From Epiperipatus broadwayi (taxonomy: Eukaryota > Onychophora > Udeonychophora > Euonychophora > Peripatidae): a stretch of DNA of 64,000 nucleotides. The position numbers and the translations under genes were made by a program. The notes under the pieces were generated by a model that was not told the DNA's origin, made no database searches, and saw only the letters and a list, made by a program, of their open reading frames with translations. This document shows, in pieces, positions 12,910 to 23,279 of the stretch (positions within the stretch are counted from its first letter, which is position 1; every line of letters begins with the position of its first letter). The stretch is taken from NCBI GenBank assembly GCA_028023455.1, contig JAQFVV010000501.1, positions 1 through 64,000 of the forward strand, read 5' to 3'.

Positions 12910-13798
12910 TTATAAGTTTCCCAAAAAAAATTCTTTATAAATCAAACTCCCTAAAACTTCACTTCCTTGTTTTCCTAAATGCAACCCATCTTTACTATAT
13001 AACTCTCTCTTTCCAATAAAACAATCCCACACATTCACAAACATAACATTATTTCTCTCAAACATTTTTTTCAATCTCTCATTTATAGAACATGCCCTAT
13101 CTAACAAATAACTCTTGTCAAACCTTGGTAATAATCCAACTATTCCTACTCTTCCTTTAATCATAATCAAATTCCTAATCAAATCTACATACTCATCCAT
13201 TATTCTCTCTGATGATTCTAATAAATTATTAGTCCCCACCATAACATATACATCTCTACTACCTTGTTTTTTAACTTTATCTGCTACATCCCTAATTCTA
13301 GCTCCAGGCAAACATACTCTTACATACCTACTTCTATTTTCCCTTGCAATTATATCTCCACATTCTCTAATTAGTGAATCTCCTATCAATACTGTTTCAT
13401 AATCTACTTTTTCTGCTCTATCCATAACATTTTCTAATACCTTCTGGTCCTCCTTATCTATTTCTTCCTTATCATTCCTACTCAATAATTCCTTTATCTC
13501 CTCACATTTTATCTCTAATGATTTTAATTTTACTTCTACATCCTTCAATTCTTCCTCTATCTTATTTATTCTTTGACTAATCATCTCCATTACACTATTA
13601 TTTTCTCCACCCATTATTCTTCGACTATCTACACTTTGAAAACGCTTTCTCACCTCTTTTATCATATTAATACACTGACTGCATAACCATAAACCTTTTA
13701 CATCCTTCCTAGTCTTATTTAAACATTTCAAGTGATATACCCCATCACATATAGTACATTCTACTACAGCACGCTTAATTTCCTCTTTTGAATTATTT
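12910..13798 (-). pseudogene. LINE ORF1: half PHD finger, coiled coil, SGNH esterase
   Basis: No ATG is available near the 5' edge. The frame is open from about 13798, and a TTG codon lies at 13731. Upstream of that TTG the frame encodes VECTICDGVYH, then LKC and later WLCSQC. This CxxC-x4-HxxC...WxCxxC pattern is the C-terminal two-thirds of a PHD zinc finger; the first Cys pair is absent. Numbered from codon 13731, residues 47-88 are a charged heptad-like coiled coil and residues 111-273 form an SGNH/GDSL-like hydrolase: GDS (S119), PGARI (G143), GTNN (N168) and DGLH (D248, H251). All four blocks are intact, so the esterase fold could be functional. In CR1-group LINEs this ORF1 is thought to act in RNP formation or membrane/chromatin interaction. 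ORF2 overlaps its end in another frame. Confidence 0.85.
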
Positions 13799-13800
13799 TA

Positions 13801-14740
13801 CAAGTAAAAAATCAATACTAGGAGGGTTTTAAGTTGAATAAAAGAAGAAGGCCAGTTTTGATTGGTTGGATAATCTATTCTCAATCTATTCTCAATTCTT
13901 ATTGGCTGATGATTCCGTTAAATATTTTTTCACTGCTAAAATGAAAATATATGTTTTGGAGTGTTTTTTTTTATTATGTTTCGTACATATAAATAATTTT
14001 CATAAAATCTAATATTTCTAATAAAAATATAGGTATTTTACAAAAGTAGTAAAGTTTTATTAAAAAATTGTATACTTTACACGATTGTAAATTGAAAAAG
14101 AAACCAGCCGTAGCAGCAATTTTTGACATCTTGTCAAGAGATTAGATTGCTCCAAGCTGTTTATTTGATTTTCAAACAAAGATTAATGTTTTAGAATATT
14201 TTTCTGGCATTATAATGTATTTTTGGTGTATTTTTTTAATAATATGATGAAAGTATAATTATTTTGAGGAAGACATTAAGATGTTTCCTAAAAAAATTTT
14301 AAAAAATTCGTAACATGAAATCTGGGAGGGATTTAAATGATATTTACAATTCTTCTAATTTGCTCTTAATGTTTTCTTTGATTTTTCCACTTTTGAATAT
14401 TTCTATAAAATACAAATAAAAATATATTTTTGAAATAACTTTCGTTTACTTTCCTAACATTACAAATAATTAATATACTTTTTGAAAATGAAACTAAAAT
14501 TAATATATATTAAAAGATGAAAATATTTGTATCAAAAAGTTTGTCACTTGACCAATTAAAAGTTTCAGAGTTTTACTTCGCTTGACCAATAATGAAAATG
14601 ATCCATTAAAGGGTTAAAGATAGATATAATCATGAGTCATGGACTTCATCATGTCATCTCTAGCATCCTACATAAAGACCCTAGGTCCAACAGTAGTTAG
14701 ATGCGATCTTCTCTTGTCACATCATTTGACCCAACCATTA
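13801..14740. other. LINE 5' flank or 5' UTR, then AT-rich DNA
   Basis: The block 13801-13920 contains CCAAT-type words in both orientations and a short direct repeat (CTATTCTCAAT twice). It could be the LINE's own 5' UTR promoter or host DNA. From 13920 to 14620 nothing is recognised. The block 14620-14740 is less AT-rich and ends CCATTACA directly against a (TA)n run (14741-14763), a junction type also seen at LTR ends in this window. Confidence 0.4.
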
Positions 14741-14764
14741 CAATATATATATATATATATATAT

Positions 14765-17150
14765 AACATGAATGTTTTTATATGTATAGTAGTAATATAA
14801 ATCAAGATTACCGTCTAAACAAAGTTTTATAAATAATAATTAGTTAATAATAAATTGATAGAACACATTTATATATATTTTACAGATTTCACTCATGCAT
14901 TCAGTGAAACAATAAGAAAAAAACTAACTCCTGTAATTTTATTTTTAAAGTACAGCAAATAACAAAATGTCTGACTTTTCTTACATCAAATATGCTCCAA
15001 GTGATATTCTTTTTTTTTTCAATGATAATATTTTTAAATCAGTATTAATTTAAATATATTCTAAAATTTGGTAAAACTTTTAGTGCTAAACTCAGAAAAT
15101 ATTTTATTATGCAAGTTCAAGATGGAAATGACAGCAAAAGAAAAATATAATGTTGGTACTTTCAACATAAATTGAAGAAATTTTATTCGTATATATCATT
15201 GTCTATGGCACTCTAACATGGATAAATGGCGGCTAATGTTTTGTAAAATTTATGTTAAAAAAATTTTTTTTAATGACTATTCAAAGAAAGAAAAATGCTT
15301 ACTGAAATCATAAAATTAGTTAATTAAATGTTTCTTATATTTACATTTTTGTTTGTTGCTTGCATTTTTTTTTGATAGAAACTTATTGAAGTCATGTAGT
15401 TGGATGCAGCATAAATTGTAGCTCCACTGTATATAGTTTAATTTTTTTTGATTCAAAACATTTGTCTTTTTACGTAGTACTCTGAATGTTATTGCTATAT
15501 TATTATTCACTTATTTTAACTTTGTCTCAAATTCATATCACTAATTTCACTGTGATATGTTTTTATTTCATTTTTAATTTTATATAATGTGACCTTTAAC
15601 TTTATCCATATAGCTAAATGTTTAGTGATATAGTTGTTTAGTATTTAATAAGTCAGTGGTCTTTTTATTAATAATTACACATTGGTGTGTTCTTTGGACC
15701 AATTTATAATAACTATTATAAATTTTTAATACCTTTAAAATTCATTTTAATAATATGTATTATGTTTTAAATTCATAAGTAATTGTGTATAATTTTAAAA
15801 TGCATAGTTTTGAGTATATTATTATCATGAAATGTTAGTTAATTTTAAAAATATTCGGAATAAAACTACCTTAATTTTAATTATTAGCATGTTAAAAGTC
15901 AATATTAGAGTTAAAATTAAGTTATTAATATTTAAATTATCTTTTAATTAAAGTGCATTTTATTAAATTAACTTGTTAATAAAAAAAAACGTTTTATTTA
16001 ATGATAGTTGTGATAAAAATTAGTTTAATTAAAAAAATTTACAGTAGATAATTGAAAAGGATAATTAATTTTATTAGTTAAGTTATTTATTTTTAAGTAA
16101 AAGAATGCATTGGTGTGTGCATATGCATGTGATGTCAATTTTATTTTAACTTCCTTGTTAGCTTAATGTTAAAAATTATTTTTAAAATCTTTGTTTTAAA
16201 GTATTGTTTAAAACAATAATGTAACGTAATATTGTATTTGAAATAATATAATATATCGTGTAATATTTTTGTTTTAATAAATTATTAGTTTTTTAATTAA
16301 TTTGTTTTAAAATTATAATAATTAATTGGAGTCTAGATGGAGATTTAGATTAATATATTTTTAGTAATATTTCCCAGAATACTAATCAATTTATAAAGTT
16401 TAATAACTGTAAATCAAAAGTGAGTAGATTAGGTGGTAATTTCAGTCATTAAAAAAATCAGCCACATAACATAGCTTATAAATAGAACTAGTGAAACATT
16501 AATAAATACTCATGAAAAACAATTGAGTGTAATTTAATTTCACTTACTTCTTTGTTTAGTTAATTGTTAAATTTTTATTAAGTTTTAATTGCTTATAATA
16601 AATTTTTGTTTATTTTTTAAAGTAAAATATGAACTTAATTTTTCCAGGCTCAGAAGATTTAATATGACACTATTAAAACTTGAAATTTACATTATAAGAA
16701 AATTAAATGGAAAGTTGACAAAATCTTTAATAATAATTTAATTATTCTTATGTCACCTATGTGCATTGAGGAATGTATGCATTAGTCAAAATTATTACAC
16801 AAGAACTTTTATTGTTTCTAATTTAATTGTTAAAAAATGTTTTCATATATTAAATTTATTGTATAGGGAAATAATGACACTGCTAAAAACTTTAAACTAT
16901 TTAAATACTAGTAAGCAATTTTTATTTGAGAGAAAAATATTTTACTAAATATTTGCAATTCAAAAGGTTTTCTTTGGATTTATTACTTTGAAATGATAGA
17001 ATATTGAATTCTAGATTGGAGAACCTGCCTTCTGATAGCAAGAATTTATCAGTATTTTTAGTGAATTTAATTATATTCTGACATGGAAATAATTAATTTA
17101 ATCTCAACTGAAATTTTTTATAATCATTCAAATGCATTTTAAATAGACAT
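14765..17150. other. AT-rich non-coding stretch
   Basis: No gene or repeat with a second copy is recognised. Small ORFs at 15316-15510 and 16766-16948 are low-complexity Lys/Asn/Ile strings. Confidence 0.55.
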
Positions 17151-17154
17151 TAAT

Positions 17155-17512
17155 GTTATATATAGAGCTTGCAAAATAAACTCTTAACAAGCTTTGGGAA
17201 TATCCTCAACCTCACACTGGTTTCTGCTTCTGGGGTGATTGGTGAAGTGCCAGGATATTCAAGCATTAGATTAAAAATGCCAGGACAAGCCCAGCACTTT
17301 ATCTAATATATAACTATTGAGTAGAAAATCTGAAATTGTTTAATTCAACAGTTATACATTAGATAAAGTGTTGTGCTTGACCTGGTATTTTTAATCCAAT
17401 GCTTGAATATCCTGTTACTTCTCTGATGATGCCAGAAGCAGAAACCAATCTGGGATTGAGAATATTCTCAAAGCTTGTTAATAGCTTATTTTCTGAGCTC
17501 TATATATAACAT
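17155..17512. mobile_element. Foldback element with decayed hammerheads (family B relative)
   Basis: This is a near-complete inverted repeat. The left edge ATGTTATATATAGAG is mirrored by CTCTATATATAACAT at the right edge, with arms of about 150-170 bp. The arms share blocks with the 28.65-30.55 kb array: CCTCAACCTCA, GTTTCTGC, GCCAGG and AACTATTGAG next to GAAAATCTGAAA. It is therefore a diverged member of the same family. The right arm keeps hammerhead core words on +; the left arm's equivalent is mutated. No coding capacity. Confidence 0.8.
17417..17460 (+). ncRNA. Hammerhead-like core, decayed
   Basis: CTGATGA (17423-17429), a perfect 3-bp stem II TGC/GCA closing loop CAGAA (17430-17440), then GAAAC (17441-17445). 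The following stem III is no longer palindromic (ACCAAT), and the bases flanking the core do not form a good stem I, so self-cleavage is unlikely. Confidence 0.5.
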
Positions 17513-17519
17513 GTGTAAT

Positions 17520-20040
17520 TACAAGCTTATTAAATTACATCTGACTTGATTTTTTTATCAAATACATATTAAGAATGAATAATTTTTTTAAGTTATTCTA
17601 ATGTACATTTTATGCCTATAAATATTACTTTAAAAGAATAATATTTATTTATGTTACAAGATAAATTCGTTTAAATGTTATTATATTTAAAAATAATATT
17701 ATTATTATTGATATCAGCAAAGTGAAAGCTATTCACTCGCTGTATATTATTGCCATATTCAATTAAATAAAAGTAAGGAAAAAATATTTTTTGAAGATTC
17801 AAATTATTGACTTCTATTACTTCATAGAAGTTTATTTACTTATTCTATGCGAATAGAAGATAATATTCCTGAATATTTAATGAACAATATATTCAATCTT
17901 TGAATTATATTTCTTGAAATATGATTGCTCCTGAATTAATTTTATTCAAGTATTATAAACTTATTCTGTTTTATTATAAGTGTCTGCTCATCTCTTATTA
18001 TACTATTAGCTGAAAAATGTCCTTTAACAAGGAATACATTATTAAAGGAACATATACTCCTCAAACTGTATCATCACTATGTGCTTTCCAAAAGATAAGG
18101 ATAAATCAATATCATATTATATGAATAGTTAAAGATGCATTCTACTTATGTTTATTTTGGAAATATAGTTTGCAAAATTTAAATTGCCATAACTATTTTC
18201 TTATGCGAATGTTACATTGAAATTTATTGCTAATGTTCATTTTAAAATGTGTTATGTGAGATGGAATTTTGCTGTATTTAAATAAATTGGAGAAATCTTC
18301 AATGTTTTCAGAGTGACATTTACAGTGACTGTATTCTGTTGAATGATTGGAACACCAAGAATGAAGGACTTTCCTTTTTATAATTATATGATAAAAATTG
18401 GTATAGTTTTAAGTTTTAATATTTATGATACTGTATTATAGCCAAAAGTTCTCAGAATATTTCCATTTTATCATGTTATATTTTAAAAGAGTTATGTTTA
18501 ATCCTTTTTATGAAATTATTTAATTGAATGTATATGCTTATGCTAAATATAATGGAAGATGATGTACATTTTATTGATTATTTTTATACCATAATTTATT
18601 TTATTAGGCCATATTTGGTAACAATTTTAATTATTGTCTTTAAACATCAGCCTGTTGTTACATTATTTAAGTCATTGTAGAATTAGTCTCTCTCTTGTGT
18701 ATGATATATATTCCTATTTTGTCAGTGTTTTCAAAGAGAGAGTAACATAGTCTCTCTCTTATGTAATGATGTTTATGTGAATTATATCATTTCTTGTCTC
18801 ACATTTAAGCATACAATGCTTTATTTAAGACAAATATTAGTATTCTTGTTGCATTTTGGTGGTTCATTCTCATAGTTATAAGTCTAAAGATCGAATTTTA
18901 GTTTAAAAATTGTCTTCATATGTAGGTGCTTTGTTTCTTGAGTTCATGCCATCATTTTGCTTCTTGCCTTGCCTTATAATCTCAAAGGTGGATTTATTTA
19001 TCATGAACTTTTTTGTGTAAAGCCATGTGTAGTTTACTGCCATGACTTTTGCCTGGCAATCAATATATTTTTGTAATGCTGATTTTTATCATCTTATTTT
19101 CAGTTACACTCTTGGTTAATCGGAGTGTATATTGTTATTGATTTGATGTGTAGATCTTGTTGCTATGCTTTGCCAGTTTTTCATAATGTAAACTCGATAC
19201 ACATTTAATTTAGAAATTAAAGTTATGTTTTTGGCATCAATACACAATATACTCCTTCAATAGTTATTATATTGTTGAATTGGTAAGTTATACTTGAAAT
19301 GTATTAAATACATTCATAAGGGATAATAAAATGGAATGTTTGTGCTGTAAGTATTAAGAACTTATTATAATAGTAACATTGCAAAAAGTTTCAAAAACCA
19401 GTTAATAATGTTTTTATTTAATATTTATTTTGTATTTTCATACATTCATCTATAAAACATACAATTATAGTTTTACCTTCATGGTAGATTGTATAATACA
19501 TTTAAATGATTTACTCTGATATTTTAGGTAGTAAAGTTTTGTATGTTAAGTGTCTTTATTGTCAAAAATAAATGTTATTTTATCATTAATTTTCATTGAA
19601 GTATTTATCATCATTCACACATATATTATTCAGAAGTCTAAATATTACAAAGTTCATTATAAATTTATCTTTAATTAGATGTATTGAGAGTATATGAACA
19701 TATCTTATCTGACATGAGAGTTATTTTATGAAAATTGCATTTCAGATGTAAAGAAAGCATCATAAAAAAATTGATTATTTTATTTTCTCATTATTAAAGG
19801 ATCACTATAATCAATTTTGTGATAACAGATCACTGATACTTTATTTCATTTAGAAAATTGTTTTGATTATTCATCATAGATTTAAAAGATGAAGTTGCTT
19901 AAGTTAAGTTCCAAAAGTAGTTGTATAGGATGTATTAGTGGTATCCTGAGTAGCCATAAAATCCCGTATCCTTTCATTACTTCTGAATGCTTTCCTAGTA
20001 AATTATTTTATTCCAAATTAAGAGTGAACCATGTTTATTC
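17520..20040. other. AT-rich non-coding stretch
   Basis: Nothing assignable. A short duplicated TAGTCTCTCTCTT word occurs near 18685 and 18750. The base composition is T-rich on +. Intron or intergenic DNA cannot be told apart. Confidence 0.55.
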
Positions 20041-20049
20041 TAAGTAATT

Positions 20050-20064
20050 AAAATAATAATAATA

Positions 20065-20118
<54 letters not shown>

Positions 20119-20232
20119 GTTGTTGTTGTTGTTGTTGTTGTGTTGTTATTGTTGCTTCTGTTGTTGCTGCTGCTGCTTTTGTTTTTATTATTATTACTAC
20201 TACTGCTTCTGCTGCTACTGCTACTGCTGTAA
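20050..20232. repeat. Compound triplet microsatellite (ATT)n-(GTT)n-(GCT)n
   Basis: About 70 bases of (ATT)n (interrupted AAT at its left edge) pass into (GTT)n, then mixed CTG/TTG, and (ACT/GCT)n up to 20232. The pattern is a stepwise-mutated triplet array. The minus-strand ORF through it (Ser/Asn/Thr/Ile runs) is a translation of the repeat, not a gene. Confidence 0.95.
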
Positions 20233-20239
20233 TCTTGGG

Positions 20240-20990
20240 GAGATGTTATCTTAAGGGTACAAGTATACCTCACTATGAAATTAATAGGATCTCATTTTTT
20301 GCCAAATAATTTTAAATTTAAAGAAAAGAATAGAACTTACATTAATTAAAATGTTGTTTAACAGAACCCTGAGATGTTAATTTATAGAAGAATATTAAAG
20401 AAATTATTTTATTTCAAAGAAAATCTGTTTTTAAAAAACATTACTATTGTAAAATATAATAAAATATGCTTTTATTTTATGAAAACAATTTTGTTGTGGA
20501 TCTGATCATGTTGGTAAAATACTTCTCATAATTGTTAGATGTCCTATTATTGAAAGAAGTATTGTAAGTGGAATTTTAAATATAACTTTACCCTTTAATG
20601 GTGTATAGTTCCAATAATAAGATCTGTAATAATTTACAAGAGTATGAGAAGTCTTTCCCTCTTAAATTTACTCAATAATGCATTTTGCTTTAATAATGCT
20701 TACTTTTATTGTTTTTATTTACCCTTATTATTCTTATTATCATAGCATATGGTATTTGTAACTCTTCTGAGCTTAACTCATAGCTGTAATATTTTGGTTA
20801 TTATCTGTAATCATTAATTTTATTAGGTTTTATAATTTGGCTTGCCCAACATGTTGGCTGTTCAGTAGGTGATGGGTTTTGGTCGAGTCTCCTAGTTAGG
20901 CATTGTGGCATTTGTGACCATCAATCATTTCATTTCATTTCATTATTTAGGTTAATATATATATTAACTATCACAACAATAATGTAAAAG
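20240..20990. other. Unassigned non-coding stretch
   Basis: No gene seen. Block 20830-20920 is slightly GC-richer and may be an old dispersed repeat without a second copy here. Confidence 0.5.
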
Positions 20991-20995
20991 ATTTT

Positions 20996-21058
<63 letters not shown>

Positions 21059-21105
21059 AAACAAAAATGCAATGTAAAAGATTTTGTTTATATATATATA
21101 TAGTA
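20985..21105. repeat. (TA)n microsatellite with duplicated flank
   Basis: A (TA)n run of about 55 bases (21000-21055) is preceded by AATGTAAAAGATTTTGTT. The same word recurs at 21072-21089 with a second, shorter TA run. The repeat and its flank were therefore duplicated together, probably by slippage. Confidence 0.9.
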
Positions 21106-21310
21106 ACCTTAATAGGGAAGTGATGGTGAACGATGATGAAAATGGAAAAAAGATGAAAGATGGGAAATGGAGATGAGAAATTGAATATGAGATGATGGAT
21201 ATGAGAAATGGAAGATTGAAAGAATAAAAGAAGAGATGAGAGATGATGATAAGAATGGAAGAGTGAGAAATGAAGATGATGCGAAATGGAAGATGAAATG
21301 TTTTGTACAT
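21105..21310. repeat. Purine-rich GATGA/GAGAAATG cryptic repeat
   Basis: About 200 bases on + are almost free of C and made of GATGA, GAAATG, GGAGATGAG and ATGAGAAATGG words in irregular order. This is a degenerate minisatellite or homopurine-like tract. The minus-strand ORF across it (His/Ser/Phe-rich) results from the composition. Confidence 0.7.
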
Positions 21311-21319
21311 GTTCTACTA

Positions 21320-21780
21320 TTTTTTAATACATTAGAGACTCTTAATGACTTAACTCAGTGAGGTTACAATAAAATCAAGGATGAATGATGTTACAGAGAT
21401 ATACAATCAGATGGAGATAAAATCTAACACCAATGCAAATAACTATTGTGGCATGTTCAATAATCTACCATAAATAATATAAAGGACATTTTAAATCATT
21501 ATTTAATAGTTATTAGAGTCAGCCTCCAATCAGATCATATACTCTGAATAAAAAAGACACTTTGTTGAATGACTATCTCACTAAACCATATTAACAATGA
21601 CAACAAGTCTAAACAATATCAGGTTTTAACTAAACTCTTGTGAAAGATAAAAGTTTAATGTTGTCTAATAAATGATTGCTTAGATGAATAAACAAGTGAG
21701 GGTTCTAGTAAACTATTAACTGTGCAGCCTTTGGTTGCACTGTTTCTAGTTAAAATCAGAGCGTTATAACATTACCGGGC
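21320..21780. other. Unassigned non-coding stretch
   Basis: No ORF or repeat with a partner elsewhere in the window. Confidence 0.5.
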
Positions 21781-21784
21781 TGCT

Positions 21785-22860
21785 AGATTTTTTTTATCTA
21801 ATAGATTGTATTTTGACATACGGCTGTAATTTTTTTTTAATATTTAATATATTGTTGTTGTTTGTTTTGGATATAATTATTTTTTTTTGTTTTCATTTGA
21901 TAAATTTAAAATTATAATGGACAGTTTGACCTTTTTTTGGATCTCAAAAGTACATAATTTTTGACTTACACCTTTATTGGGGGGGGGTTTCATTCTAAAT
22001 CTACTGTTTCTTTTTTACAAATGTCTTTTTTTTGTTTTGGATTCGATACATTTCAAAGTATAAGGGACAGTTTTAACTTTTTTTTGGAATATCTCAAATA
22101 TACACAATTTGCTTTACATACAACTTTCTTTTTTTTTTTTTTGTTGTTATTTAAAATTAGAATCGACACTTTCTTTTTGAATTATGTTAAAAATGAGGGG
22201 GTTTGCTGTTGATTGATTTAGCAAAAAAAATTCAAACCTGTCTGACAAACTCCGCCTCAGATGTCCATATTTGCTTATAAACAAAAAGAATTGTTTGGTA
22301 TTTTGTCTTACATTTATAAATATGGGGGGGGGGGGTTTGGGCGGCGTGTTTTGATTTTTTTGGTTTTTTGAATAATACAAATAAAACGGGTTTTTGATTT
22401 TTTTATTTTAATAAATAAAACGGGACTTCTTTTTTCTCTTAGATTTATAAATAGGGGGGGGGGGTTGGTGGCGGGTTTGATTTTTTTGCTTTTTTTAATA
22501 ATAACAAATAAAATGTCAAAAACAAAAACAAAAAAGTCAATCACGGTATTGTTTTTTTAACACATAAAATATATATGTTAACCGGTTTTGTTACATTCTG
22601 TGGATTTATTTATTTATCTTTTTGAAGAGTCTTACAAGTTTGTTAAACATTTTTTGATTTCATAACAAATAAAACATCCGGTATTTTTATTTTTTTTAAA
22701 CAACAAAAATTAGCTCGGGTTCATTTTTAAAATCTACTTAATGTGCTGTTTATTGAATTAAAACAACAACAAAAAACCTCTTTTTGCTTCTAAATGGAAT
22801 GAATAGGTATGTCAAAAGAAGAAGTATTTTTTTTTTAAAAAAAAAGTCAATCAATCAATC
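21785..22860. repeat. T-rich, poly-G-studded degenerate repeat region
   Basis: The + strand is extremely T-rich with strong strand asymmetry. It carries G tracts of 9-13 (about 21980, 22324 and 22456) next to GGCGGCG or GGTGGCGGG. Around the two later tracts the order TTTATAAATA, G-run, G-rich word, TTTTGATTTTTTT, AATAATA-CAAATAAAA repeats with a period near 130 bp. No conserved reading frame is present. The G runs could form quadruplexes on the + strand. Confidence 0.7.
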
Positions 22861-23260
22861 AAGAGATGTCCAACAAACTATGCTGCCCCTTTTTAACACT
22901 GTCATTCTGGGTGTTAATTACATGATTTACAGATAAAAATAATTGCAAACAAAATACAAATTCTTTCCAAAAAATAAATTTATTAACCACATATGACTGA
23001 ACTAAATCAACTGTAATGAATGGCAGGATGTTTTGGGCTTGCAAAAATGCAACTACCTCACTTTCTCTATTTGGGATGTCCCACAAATATAATAACATGG
23101 TAGACATTTTGTTCTTCTTTTCAAGTCTCATCCAGTCACTACAAAAATGGTATTTTTCTGCTAACAACTCCAATTGTCTGACAGAGAGCTTGCGAAATTT
23201 TATTTTGTCTTTTTTGACCCCCAAAAAAGCCAAAATTAGCCAAAAAAATTTTTTTGACAA
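22859..23260 (-). CDS. Unidentified ORF, possibly a protein-coding fragment
   Basis: 133 codons from an ATG at 23260. The middle (residues 22-90) has a more protein-like composition than the other short ORFs here, including LSVRQLELLAEKYHF, LLYLWDIPN and EVVAFLQAQN, with mixed charged and aromatic residues. I do not recognise a domain. The N-terminus is hydrophobic (FFWLILAFLG) and the C-terminus is low-complexity. It could be an exon, an old transposon fragment, or chance. Confidence 0.25.
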   Translation of the reverse strand: MSKKFFWLILAFLGVKKDKIKFRKLSVRQLELLAEKYHFCSDWMRLEKKNKMSTMLLYLWDIPNRESEVVAFLQAQNILPFITVDLVQSYVVNKFIFWKEFVFCLQLFLSVNHVINTQNDSVKKGQHSLLDIS

Positions 23261-23279
23261 ATATCAATAATACACTGAA

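Larger units (their letters stand above)
9283..13800 (-). mobile_element. CR1-type non-LTR retrotransposon (LINE), inactivated copy
   Basis: A ~4.5-kb element on the minus strand. In reading order it has a PHD-finger half with coiled coil and SGNH esterase (ORF1), an endonuclease and a reverse transcriptase (ORF2), a ~250-bp 3' UTR, and a tail of about four GATGT/ACATC pentamers at 9283-9303. PHD plus esterase in ORF1 is known from CR1-like LINEs, which often end in short tandem repeats rather than poly(A), so both ends agree on the class. The copy is broken by a TGA in the endonuclease, a TAA at 11916 and a frameshift near 11750. The 5' end is uncertain. A stop sits at about 13800, just upstream of the half PHD finger, so the copy is 5'-truncated or decayed there. 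The strand is pyrimidine-rich on +, because the coding strand is strongly A-rich. Confidence 0.9.

Noticed and set aside
12678-13402. Plus-strand ORFs of 72 and 95 codons
   Set aside because: They are antisense shadows of the LINE ORFs.
20040-20273. Minus-strand ORF with Ser, Asn, Thr and Ile runs
   Set aside because: It is the translation of a compound triplet microsatellite.
20930-21310. 126-codon minus-strand ORF
   Set aside because: It spans (TA)n and a purine-rich cryptic repeat; its composition explains the open frame.
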